Notes: generated by a model not told the origin, from the sequence alone. DNA of 6,308 nt from Clostridia bacterium (GCA_900770405.1 CAAGKL010000243.1:1-6308); one strand, 5' to 3'; positions 1-5,309 are shown, counted from the stretch's first letter. A program made the numbers and translations.

Positions 1-493
1 CATTTCCAAGTTGACCTGCCGAAACAGAGAAGTACAAATTATCCGCACTTTCTGTTCCGAACATTCTGTACAATCTTTCCTGCAATCTGTGGTAATCGTC
101 TTCGAGAGCTAGGTATAGGAGAGTTCCTTTTTTTACATCAAAATTCCAAAGCGGTGTGCCTGTGCTGATATGGTAAGCAAGCTGTGCCATAAGAAAACTT
201 TTGCCAAGTTTCGGAGCTCCTGCAAAAATATATGTTCCGGGGTAAAGCAAGCCGTCAATCAATGGTGGTTTGCTTTGATACACTGTGTTATATAACTCAC
301 GCATAGAAATCGTTTTCAAATGTGATGAATCGAGCTGTTGAAAAAATTCTTTTTGCATTTCCTCAAGATAATCATCTAAACTCTTGTCATCTTCGTTAAA
401 ATCAGTTATACTGTTGTTAATTTGTTTTATGATTGACTGCTCCGTATCTGCGCCAACAGATACAATCGGAGCGGTCTTTTCTTTTTCTGTCAT
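1..493 (-). CDS. RepA-like AAA family ATPase (N-terminal part; runs off the left edge)
   Basis: The visible 164 residues begin at ATG 493-491. A hydrophilic leader of about 60 residues, rich in Asp and Glu, comes first. Then comes a P-loop ATPase fold: Walker A GAPKLGKS at residues 92-99 and a Walker B-like strand TLLYLALEDD at 124-133. This pattern matches the RecA/DnaB-like RepA helicases (AAA_25 type) found on plasmids and integrative elements, which hydrolyse ATP during replication initiation or DNA unwinding. The start is supported by a strong AAAGGAGG site at 501-508. The start codon overlaps the stop of the preceding MobC-like gene by four bases (ATGA), which suggests translational coupling. 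The C-terminal half is missing from the window, so helicase versus other DNA-processing ATPase cannot be decided. A role in replication of the excised circle is inference. Confidence 0.8.
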   Translation of the reverse strand, partial: MTEKEKTAPIVSVGADTEQSIIKQINNSITDFNEDDKSLDDYLEEMQKEFFQQLDSSHLKTISMRELYNTVYQSKPPLIDGLLYPGTYIFAGAPKLGKSFLMAQLAYHISTGTPLWNFDVKKGTLLYLALEDDYHRLQERLYRMFGTESADNLYFSVSAGQLGN

Positions 494-816
494 TCTGATC
501 CCTCCTTTAACCCGCCGAGAATATCGGCAATCATTTCGATTAAATCAAGTAATTCGTCATTGACTTCACCGCCGTTTTCAATCCTTTGTAATTCCGTAAG
601 TACATCTGCAAGATTATTACGCAAAGCCTTATATACTCTCGGATTACCTTGCACGATTACTTCTCGGTGCGTTAATCTTCGTGTTATATAGTCCTGTTTT
701 GTCAAACCCGAAAGCTGAACATAGCGTTCAATCTGTTCCCACTCCTCTGGTGAAACTCTGAACGCTACGGTTTTATTTCTCCAACGGTTGTGTTCATCTT
801 TGTTTTTAAGTGACAT
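490..816 (-). CDS. Ribbon-helix-helix protein, MobC-like mobilization accessory protein
   Basis: This is a 108-residue protein. Residues about 16-50 (KTVAFRVSPEEWEQIERYV, then SGLTKQDYITRRL) have the beta-strand, helix, helix layout of a ribbon-helix-helix DNA-binding domain. An amphipathic helical tail follows, with a short Asn-containing stretch at about 68-82 and an acidic C-terminus. Such small proteins resemble MobC-type relaxosome accessory proteins, which bind near oriT and assist the relaxase. The gene sits between the integrase and the RepA-like ATPase. It starts two bases after the integrase stop and overlaps the ATPase start by four bases. An AAAGGGG ribosome site lies inside the end of the integrase gene. 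No oriT or relaxase is visible here, so a plain RHH regulator is the main alternative. Confidence 0.65.
   Translation of the reverse strand: MSLKNKDEHNRWRNKTVAFRVSPEEWEQIERYVQLSGLTKQDYITRRLTHREVIVQGNPRVYKALRNNLADVLTELQRIENGGEVNDELLDLIEMIADILGGLKEGSE
501..508 (-). promoter_or_regulatory. Ribosome binding site of the RepA-like ATPase
   Basis: The minus strand reads AAAGGAGG, seven bases before ATG 493-491. It lies inside the coding end of the MobC-like gene and fixes the start of the ATPase in the ATGA overlap. Confidence 0.8.
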
Positions 817-818
817 AA

Positions 819-1892
819 TTATTTACCCCTTTCCATATCTAATTTTTCCGCCATTTCAGTCTGCTTTGAGGGAAACAGGTGTGCATAGTTATAAGTAATA
901 TCAATGCTTTCGTGTCCCACTCGGTCTGCAATAGCTGTTGCAGAAAATCCCATATCAATCAGCAAACTGACGTGACTGTGACGAATATCGTGAATACGAA
1001 TTCTTTTAATACCGGCTTGTTTAGAACCTCGTTCCATTTCTCTGTATAAATAACTTTTTGTAACAGGGAACATTCTATCGTCTAAGCCTATATCATAGAG
1101 CATTTTCAAATAGTCCTGTATTTCATCGCAAAGAAAGTTCGGCAGTTTGATTGTCCTGTTGCTCTTTTCTGTTTTCGGCGAAGTTATAATATCTCTGCCA
1201 TTCAAGTGCTGAAATGACTTGTTAATTGTGACAGTCTGCTTTTCAAAATCGAAATCCGCAGGCGTTAATGCCAACAACTCGCCCTCACGAATACCCGTCC
1301 AATAGAGCATTTCAAAAGCGTAATAGGATAAAGGCTTATCCATCATCACATCGGCAAATTTAAGATATTCATCTTTTGTCCAAAAGAGCATTTCACGATT
1401 TTTCTTTTTGCCCATACTTCCTACTTTTTGGCAAGGATTTTCTTTCAAATTATAGTACCTGACAGCGTGATTAAAAATCGCCGACAGCTGATTATGAATT
1501 GTTTTCAGATACACAGGCGAATAAGTTTTGCCTTTATCATCCTTGTAATTAATAAGTTCATTTTGCCAAGTGATAATTTGTTGTGCGGTAATATTACACA
1601 TTTTCAGCTTGCCGAAATATGGAACAAGTTTTGTTTCAATAATGTGCTTCTTGTTTTCCCAAGTATTTTCTTTCAGCCTTGTTTGCATATCTTCGGCGTA
1701 ATGCCCGACAAAGCTGTTGAAGGTCATATCCAAGTCACCGCCGAGCTTATTAAGCTGTTCTCGCTCCCAAGACTGGGCTTCACGCTTTGTCTTAAAGCCT
1801 CGCTTTTGCGTTTGTTTTCTATCGCCGTTCCAATCGGTATAGCGATAGATAACACGCCAAGTATTTGTTTTTTCTTCTTTATATACTGCCAT
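819..1892 (-). CDS. int: Tyrosine recombinase/integrase of the element
   Basis: This site-specific recombinase of 357 residues catalyses integration and excision by strand exchange between attachment sites. Residues 1-50 form an arm-type DNA-binding domain of the three-strand (AP2-like) kind, about 56-160 a core-binding SAM-like domain, and about 168-350 the catalytic domain. All catalytic residues are visible: Arg202 (TGIREGE), Lys240 (SPKTEKSNR), His301 and Arg304 (HDIRHSH), His327 (VGHES) and nucleophile Tyr336 (TYNYAHLF). Length and layout match Tn916/phage-type integrases. ATG 1892-1890 is chosen because AGAGAGGT (1899-1906) precedes it with good spacing. A GTG nine codons upstream (1919) has no ribosome site and would overlap the xis-like gene. 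The gene lies four bases after the xis-like gene and two before the MobC-like gene. Insertion at guaA is inferred from position. Confidence 0.95.
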   Translation of the reverse strand: MAVYKEEKTNTWRVIYRYTDWNGDRKQTQKRGFKTKREAQSWEREQLNKLGGDLDMTFNSFVGHYAEDMQTRLKENTWENKKHIIETKLVPYFGKLKMCNITAQQIITWQNELINYKDDKGKTYSPVYLKTIHNQLSAIFNHAVRYYNLKENPCQKVGSMGKKKNREMLFWTKDEYLKFADVMMDKPLSYYAFEMLYWTGIREGELLALTPADFDFEKQTVTINKSFQHLNGRDIITSPKTEKSNRTIKLPNFLCDEIQDYLKMLYDIGLDDRMFPVTKSYLYREMERGSKQAGIKRIRIHDIRHSHVSLLIDMGFSATAIADRVGHESIDITYNYAHLFPSKQTEMAEKLDMERGK

Positions 1893-1896
1893 AAAT

Positions 1897-2091
1897 TTAC
1901 CTCTCTTTCTTGTTGGCACCGTAACAGGTGCGTTCTGTAAAATATTGTTTGTTTACTCGTCCGGAAATCACCATATAGCCTTTTTCGGCTAATTCGGCAT
2001 TGAGTTTTTGGACGATTTTATATGCATAGGATTTTGAAATGCCTAATTCCTTAGCCACCTCATCAACTCGCATAAAACTTGCATTTTCCAT
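1897..2091 (-). CDS. xis: Excisionase-like small helix-turn-helix protein
   Basis: This is a 64-residue basic protein. Residues about 6-35 (MRVDEVAKELGISKSYAYKI) form a MerR/excisionase-type helix-turn-helix. The rest (about 36-64) resembles a short wing followed by a basic tail. Proteins of this size directly upstream of an integrase usually act as recombination directionality factors: they bind near the attachment site, bend DNA and favour excision. The start ATG 2091-2089 is preceded by a strong AGGTGGTGA site. The gene is first in the leftward cluster, and its stop codon overlaps the integrase ribosome site, so the two are probably co-translated. It would be transcribed from the consensus promoter at 2244-2272 with a leader of about 145 nt. 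A transcriptional activator role cannot be excluded. Confidence 0.75.
   Translation of the reverse strand: MENASFMRVDEVAKELGISKSYAYKIVQKLNAELAEKGYMVISGRVNKQYFTERTCYGANKKER
1899..1906 (-). promoter_or_regulatory. Ribosome binding site that fixes the integrase start
   Basis: The minus strand reads AGAGAGGT six bases before ATG 1892-1890 and overlaps the stop codon of the xis-like gene. The alternative upstream GTG has nothing comparable. Confidence 0.75.
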
Positions 2092-2121
2092 TTAATCACC
2101 ACCTTTATTTGATTTTATAAT

Positions 2122-2241
2122 ATGATTATTTATTGTCGGATACTTTCTGACCGCATTCCGATTTGCCCGAGCGGATACACCATTACCGTGATGTATGACG
2201 GATATTCAGTTTTTGCAGATAACTTAACGCTATTTGCTTAA
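2122..2241 (+). CDS. Possible 39-codon small ORF or remnant in the divergent control region
   Basis: An open frame runs from ATG 2122 to TAA 2239-2241. The middle of the peptide, PSGYTITVMYDGYSVFADN, reads like ordinary protein (alternating strand, turn, strand) rather than random sequence. This block is clearly richer in G+C than the non-coding DNA on both sides. Against it, there is no ribosome site before the ATG, no promoter upstream on this strand, and it lies antisense to the leader of the xis-like gene. It could be a real small gene, the tail of a decayed gene, or chance. I do not recognise a family. Confidence 0.25.
   Translation: MIIYCRILSDRIPICPSGYTITVMYDGYSVFADNLTLFA
2175..2196 (-). 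promoter_or_regulatory. Hairpin in the leader of the xis-int operon
   Basis: In the leftward transcript, ATACATCA pairs with TGGTGTAT (eight pairs, one a G-U wobble) around a six-base loop. It lies about 40 nt after the predicted transcription start and 84 nt before the xis-like start codon. No T-run follows, so it is not a terminator. A role in leader RNA structure is possible but unproven. Confidence 0.35.
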
Positions 2242-2243
2242 TG

Positions 2244-2272
2244 ATTATACTAAACAAATTCCGTAATGTCAA
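2244..2272 (-). promoter_or_regulatory. Perfect-consensus sigma-A promoter for the xis-int-mob-rep operon
   Basis: On the minus strand, TTGACA (2272-2267) and TATAAT (2249-2244) are separated by exactly 17 bases. Predicted transcription starts near 2237 and leaves a leader of about 145 nt before the xis-like gene. Such a strong promoter in front of excision functions implies tight repression in the integrated state, most likely by the divergent XRE protein. Confidence 0.85.
2246..2256 (+). promoter_or_regulatory. Candidate repressor operator, copy A
   Basis: The word TATACTAAACA overlaps the -10 box and spacer of the leftward promoter. Its parts recur exactly in the rightward promoter: ACTAAACA at 2324-2331 and TATACTAA at 2339-2346. 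Position and repetition suggest binding sites for the XRE repressor. This is inferred from pattern only. Confidence 0.5.
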
Positions 2273-2314
2273 GTGGTTTTCAGGAAAATATTTAACTTTT
2301 TTGTTTTAGTTTTC

Positions 2315-2344
2315 TTGACATACACTAAACATATATGATATACT
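2315..2344 (+). promoter_or_regulatory. Promoter of the XRE repressor gene (extended -10)
   Basis: TTGACA (2315-2320) is followed after 18 bases by TATACT (2339-2344), with a TG one base upstream of the -10 box (2336-2337), an extended -10. Transcription should start near 2351, about 29 bases before the ATG. It stands back to back with the leftward promoter, with 42 bases between the two -35 boxes. Confidence 0.8.
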
Positions 2345-2346
2345 AA
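2324..2346 (+). promoter_or_regulatory. Candidate repressor operators, copies B and C
   Basis: ACTAAACA (2324-2331) lies in the spacer of the rightward promoter. TATACTAA (2339-2346) covers its -10 box, with the ACTAA cores 18 bases apart. An inverted partner, TTTAGT (2305-2310), lies just upstream. Copy B is the more telling one because it does not coincide with a -10 consensus. Binding here would give autoregulation. Confidence 0.45.
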
Positions 2347-2363
2347 TTGCACATTACATAAAT

Positions 2364-2369
2364 AAGGAG
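2364..2369 (+). promoter_or_regulatory. Ribosome binding site of the XRE gene
   Basis: AAGGAG lies ten bases before ATG 2380-2382. No other in-frame start upstream competes. Confidence 0.7.
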
Positions 2370-2379
2370 TGTAAACTTT

Positions 2380-2910
2380 ATGGCAATCGGTGAGAGAATT
2401 CGTTTTTTTCGCAACCTGCGAGGAATGACACAAAAGTATTTAGGAACGATAGTCGGCTTTCCCGAAAAGACTGCCGATATTCGTATGGCTCAATATGAGT
2501 CGGGTTCGAGAACGCCGAAAGCAGATTTAACAAACAAGCTTGCCGAGGTTTTCGAAATATCGCCGCAGGCACTTTCCGTACCCGACATTGACAGCTACAT
2601 CGGCTTAATGCACACGCTGTTTACATTAGAGGACAGATACGGATTGACAATAGAAAAGACAGAAAACGGTGTTTTAATATATGCAGATCCTAAAAAGGGA
2701 ACGGATGCAACAGAACTTTCGGAAATGTTAAATGCGTGGGCGGAGCAATCTGAAAAATATCATAACGGCGATATTAACCGTGACGATTATGATAAGTGGC
2801 GTTATAACTACCCGAAATATGATAAAACCTCCGGATATGTAAAAGTACCGTCACAGAATTTCAGCGACGCAATGGTCGAAGCTTTCAAAGACAAACTGAA
2901 AAACGGCTAA
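2380..2910 (+). CDS. XRE-family transcriptional repressor of the element
   Basis: This is a 176-residue protein. Residues about 4-63 are an HTH_3/Cro-CI-type domain: the first helix GERIRFFRNLRG, the scaffold helix TQKYLGTIVG (17-26), and the recognition region around RMAQYESGSRTP (35-46). A short insertion (FPEKTADI) between helices 2 and 3 is characteristic of a subgroup seen in Firmicutes. The C-terminal part (about 70-176) holds a small beta segment (LTIEKTENGVLIYAD) and an aromatic stretch ending WRYNYPKYD. I do not recognise this part; it may handle dimerization or signal sensing. It lacks an obvious LexA-like Ser/Lys protease or ImmA-type HExxH motif. The gene is divergent from the xis-int operon, and the shared repeated word in both promoters suggests it represses both. 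How repression is relieved is not visible. Confidence 0.85.
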   Translation: MAIGERIRFFRNLRGMTQKYLGTIVGFPEKTADIRMAQYESGSRTPKADLTNKLAEVFEISPQALSVPDIDSYIGLMHTLFTLEDRYGLTIEKTENGVLIYADPKKGTDATELSEMLNAWAEQSEKYHNGDINRDDYDKWRYNYPKYDKTSGYVKVPSQNFSDAMVEAFKDKLKNG

Positions 2911-2939
2911 TTAAAAAAATCTAACATCAGTAAGATAAT
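2911..2939 (+). promoter_or_regulatory. Weak possible promoter before the membrane-protein gene
   Basis: TTAAAA (2911-2916) and GATAAT (2934-2939) are 17 bases apart. The -10 is good and the -35 poor. The membrane-protein gene may have its own promoter here or be read through from the XRE gene, since no terminator lies between them. Confidence 0.3.
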
Positions 2940-2967
2940 TTTTTAAGAATGAGGAGATATATAAAAT

Positions 2968-3621
2968 ATGGATAAGATTAGTCATTATTGGCCTGTTCCT
3001 GTTATGGTTATAATAGTAATAATGTTTTTATTTTTCTTATTTTTTGATTTTCTTCGTAGAAAAGATATGAAAATCGATTATACAAATAAAATAATTAGAT
3101 ACTATATTGAAAACAATAATGGTGTAGATTACATAATTATCCCATACTTATTTTGGCAAGAAGGCAAATTAAACGCTATTAAAACGATGTTTTCAGATCG
3201 TTTTGAATACGAGGGACGATTTTTTAGAGTCGAATTTCTATATCATAATCAAGCTCATATTCCCCAAGTTGATGATATATTTCCCAAAGGATTTTACAGA
3301 GATTGCAAATCTGTAATTAAAAATATTGAATTAACATCATCCAATTACGGAAATATAAATAACACATACATTAATGGAGATAATAATCAAGTTTCTATTC
3401 AACAAAGTCAATATTTTGATATAGAAACAGAAATTCAAAAATTCATCAAAAGTGAAAATAATTTATCTGATTTTGACAAAGAAACATTACAGTCATTTCT
3501 CTATCAACTTTCAAAGGGCTCTCCGGAAAAAAATACCACCAAGAAAGTAGTTGATATTCTGAACAAATTTTTACCGTTAACAACAGCAATAATAAATATG
3601 ATAAAAGCACTTACCTTTTAA
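2968..3621 (+). CDS. Unrecognised single-pass membrane protein with Asn-rich NINGDNN-type segment (element cargo)
   Basis: This is a 217-residue protein whose family I do not recognise. Residues 9-29 form one very hydrophobic helix, followed by RRK (30-32), so the remainder should face the cytoplasm. Residues about 36-120 look like a small mixed alpha/beta domain rich in Tyr and Phe. Residues 126-147 carry an Asn-rich strand-turn repeat (YGNINNTYINGDNNQV). A helical tail (150-214) ends in a hydrophobic helix. The start has GAGGAG (2951-2956) before ATG 2968. The gene is markedly A+T-rich with AT-ending codons, more so than the XRE gene, suggesting separate acquisition. It follows the repressor in the same direction and lies next to the attachment site, a common place for cargo that protects the host or excludes other elements. 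That role is inference; no catalytic motif is visible. Confidence 0.8.
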   Translation: MDKISHYWPVPVMVIIVIMFLFFLFFDFLRRKDMKIDYTNKIIRYYIENNNGVDYIIIPYLFWQEGKLNAIKTMFSDRFEYEGRFFRVEFLYHNQAHIPQVDDIFPKGFYRDCKSVIKNIELTSSNYGNINNTYINGDNNQVSIQQSQYFDIETEIQKFIKSENNLSDFDKETLQSFLYQLSKGSPEKNTTKKVVDILNKFLPLTTAIINMIKALTF

Positions 3622-3632
3622 TGCAACGTCAA

Positions 3633-3671
3633 AAAGAGCTATCAGACTTTCAAAAAATCTGATAGCTCTTT
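3633..3671 (+). terminator. Intrinsic terminator after the membrane-protein gene, possibly bidirectional
   Basis: AAAGAGCTATCAGA (3633-3646) pairs perfectly over 14 bases with TCTGATAGCTCTTT (3658-3671) around an 11-base loop. It begins 11 bases after the stop codon, and ACTTTTA follows. On the minus strand the hairpin ends in five T, so it could also stop transcription coming from guaA. Confidence 0.85.
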
Positions 3672-3693
3672 ACTTTTACAATAATTCAAATTA

Positions 3694-3712
3694 TGTTGCC
3701 ATTTTGTTGCCA
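3694..3712 (+). repeat. Two direct repeats TGTTGCCA, 11 bp apart: candidate integrase arm-type sites
   Basis: TGTTGCCA occurs at 3694-3701 and 3705-3712, one helical turn apart, about 60 bp inside the element from the guaA stop. Integrases with an N-terminal arm-binding domain use short direct repeats near the attachment core, and this integrase has such a domain. Assignment rests on position and phasing only. Confidence 0.4.
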
Positions 3713-3731
3713 AAAAGCATATACAAGCGGT

Positions 3732-3756
3732 AAAAGCCCAGTAAAATAAGGCTTTT
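3732..3756 (-). terminator. Possible guaA terminator supplied by the element
   Basis: AAAAGCC (3732-3738) pairs with GGCTTTT (3750-3756) over seven bases around an 11-base loop. On the minus strand it ends in TTTT about 15 bases after the guaA stop. It is modest in strength; the stronger hairpin at 3633-3671 would act as backup. Confidence 0.4.
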
Positions 3757-3770
3757 TCACGGGTGTGAAA
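3755..3770. repeat. Palindrome touching the guaA stop codon
   Basis: TTTCAC and GTGAAA form a perfect six-base inverted repeat around GGGT, ending exactly at the base before the guaA stop codon. It partly overlaps the right arm of the neighbouring hairpin (3732-3756), so only one can form in RNA. It may be a half of the integrase core region or part of an alternative terminator. Confidence 0.35.
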
Positions 3771-3785
3771 TTACTCCCACTCAAT
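3771..3785. other. Probable attachment-site core at the guaA 3' end
   Basis: The last guaA codons, GAG TGG GAG TAA on the minus strand, contain GAGTGGGA (3782-3775). From memory this is the short core reported for islands inserted in guaA. Composition changes from A+T-rich to G+C-rich here. Integration at this point regenerates the end of guaA, so the enzyme stays intact. The partner copy should lie at the other end of the element, outside the window, so the core length cannot be set from this sequence. Confidence 0.55.
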
Positions 3786-5297
3786 GGTTGCCGGGGGCTT
3801 GCCGGTGATGTCGTAGACAACGCGGTTAACGCCCTTCACTTCGTTGGTGATGCGGCGGGAGGCCTCGGCAAGAACCTCGTGAGGGACAGGGGCATATTCC
3901 GCGGTCATAAAGTCGGAGGTTACCACCGCGCGAAGCGCAATCGTATAATCATAGGTGCGGAAGTCGCCCATAACGCCGACGGAGCGCATATCCGTGAGCA
4001 CGGCAAAATATTGGTCGGCGGGAACATGATTGCTTTCAAGCTCCTCACGCCAAATGGCATCCGCCTCGCGGAGAAGGTCAAGCTTTTCTTTGGTGATTGC
4101 GCCGATGCAGCGCACACCAAGACCGGGACCGGGGAACGGTTGGCGATTGGTGATGTAGGAGGGTAGGCCAAGCTTCGCGCCAAGGGTGCGAACCTCGTCC
4201 TTAAACAGGCTGCGGAGCGGTTCCACAAGACCGACAAAGCGCATATCTTTAGGCAGACCGCCTACATTGTGGTGGCTTTTTATTGTGGCGGAGCCTTTAG
4301 TGCCGGATTCGACTACATCGGGGTAAATTGTGCCTTGAGCAAGGAATTTTGCATCGCCGTATTTTGCGGATTCCTCATCAAAAATATCAACAAAGTATTT
4401 GCCGATGATTTTACGCTTCTTTTCAGGCTCGGTTACGCCGTCGAGGGCTTCAAGAAAGCGTTTTTCGGCATTAACGCGGACAAAGGTAAGGTCGCGGGAG
4501 CCGAATGCGGCTTCAACCTCGTCGCCTTCATTTTTGCGCATAAGGCCGGTATCAACAAAAATACATACTGCCTGCCCGGGGATGGCTTTTGCAAGAAGGG
4601 CTGCGCAGACGGCGGAGTCAACTCCGCCGGAAAGGCCGAGAATCACGCGCTCTTTTCCTACCTGCTCGCGGATGGCGGCAACCTGCTTTTCAATGAAATC
4701 ATCCATATTATAGTCGCCCGCGGCGTGGCAATAATTATAAACAAAGTTGCGGAGCATGGCTTTGCCGTTTTCGGTGGCGTTTACTTCCGGATGGAACTGA
4801 GTTGCCACAAAGCCGCGGTTCTCGTCAACAATGGCGGCAAACGGGCAGTCTTCGGAAGACGCCGCAAGAGAAAAGCCCGCCGGCATTTCAACAATGCGGT
4901 CGGTATGGCTCATAAGGACAAGCTGGTGCTCGTCCAATCCCTCAAAAAGCTTGAACTGCGGGTCAATTTTTACGCGGGTTCTTCCGTATTCGCTTGTGGA
5001 GCAGGCTTCAACCTTTCCGCCGAGGGTATAGGTCATAAGCTGGGCGCCGTAGCATATTCCGAGAACAGGAATACCGAGATTAAAAATTTCGGGGTCACAG
5101 CGCAGGGTTTCATCCGCATAAACGCTGTTAGGACCGCCGGTAAGAATAATGCCGATGGGAGCGATTTTTTTGATTTCCTCAAGGGAAATATCACAAGGCT
5201 TGATTTCGGAGTATACTCCAAGCTCGCGCACGCGGCGTGCGATAAGCTCGCGGTACTGGCCGCCGAAATCGAGGATAATTATTGTCTGGTTTTTCAT
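3771..5297 (-). CDS. guaA: GMP synthase (glutamine-hydrolysing)
   Basis: This cytoplasmic enzyme of purine synthesis makes GMP from XMP, ATP and glutamine. The 508 residues match the usual length. Residues about 1-195 are the class I glutamine amidotransferase domain, with oxyanion loop LTGGPNSVY (52-60), nucleophile Cys82 (GICYG), His169 and Glu171 (FHPEV). Residues about 200-390 are the ATP pyrophosphatase domain with P-loop SGGVDS (223-228). About 390-508 form the dimerization domain, including PFPGPGLGVR (387-396), and end at IEWE. ATG 5297-5295 is chosen because GGAGGA (5307-5302) lies just before it. A TTG ten codons upstream has no such site and would start within the leader hairpin. 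The gene has its own consensus promoter and stands alone. Its 3' end is the element's probable integration target, yet the reading frame is complete. Confidence 0.98.
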   Translation of the reverse strand: MKNQTIIILDFGGQYRELIARRVRELGVYSEIKPCDISLEEIKKIAPIGIILTGGPNSVYADETLRCDPEIFNLGIPVLGICYGAQLMTYTLGGKVEACSTSEYGRTRVKIDPQFKLFEGLDEHQLVLMSHTDRIVEMPAGFSLAASSEDCPFAAIVDENRGFVATQFHPEVNATENGKAMLRNFVYNYCHAAGDYNMDDFIEKQVAAIREQVGKERVILGLSGGVDSAVCAALLAKAIPGQAVCIFVDTGLMRKNEGDEVEAAFGSRDLTFVRVNAEKRFLEALDGVTEPEKKRKIIGKYFVDIFDEESAKYGDAKFLAQGTIYPDVVESGTKGSATIKSHHNVGGLPKDMRFVGLVEPLRSLFKDEVRTLGAKLGLPSYITNRQPFPGPGLGVRCIGAITKEKLDLLREADAIWREELESNHVPADQYFAVLTDMRSVGVMGDFRTYDYTIALRAVVTSDFMTAEYAPVPHEVLAEASRRITNEVKGVNRVVYDITGKPPATIEWE

Positions 5298-5301
5298 TTC
5301 T

Positions 5302-5307
5302 TCCTCC
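5302..5307 (-). promoter_or_regulatory. Ribosome binding site that fixes the guaA start
   Basis: GGAGGA on the minus strand lies four bases before ATG 5297-5295, matching the conserved GuaA N-terminus MKNQTIIILDFGG. Confidence 0.8.
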
Positions 5308-5309
5308 GC

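Larger units (their letters stand above)
1..3785. mobile_element. Right-hand part of an integrative and mobilizable element inserted at the 3' end of guaA
   Basis: This span holds a tyrosine integrase, a small HTH excisionase-like protein, a ribbon-helix-helix MobC-like protein, a RepA-like ATPase and an XRE repressor. Together these are the usual control and mobility module of Firmicute integrative elements. The span is visibly A+T-richer than guaA and the hydrolase, and the change falls at the guaA stop codon. The 3' end of guaA is a reported integration hotspot, which fits a boundary at about 3771-3785. The left end, and therefore the second attachment site, lies outside the window. No relaxase, type IV coupling protein or conjugation gene is visible, so 'mobilizable' rather than 'conjugative' is only a working label. 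Confidence 0.75.

Noticed and set aside
737..744. A second GAGTGGGA, matching the guaA attachment core
   Set aside because: It lies inside the MobC-like gene, where it encodes part of EEWEQ. The match is only eight bases and does not extend on either side, so chance is the better explanation.
1893..1919. GTG start at 1919 that would add nine residues to the integrase
   Set aside because: It has no ribosome site and would overlap the xis-like gene, while ATG 1892 has a well-placed site and a typical N-terminus.
1428..1940. Open frame of 170 codons on the plus strand opposite the integrase
   Set aside because: It overlaps the integrase antisense and has no ribosome site. The hydrophobic runs are reverse complements of charged integrase codons.
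2378..2572. Minus-strand frame of 64 codons opposite the XRE gene
   Set aside because: It is a shadow of the HTH-coding region without a ribosome site and would run into the promoter region.
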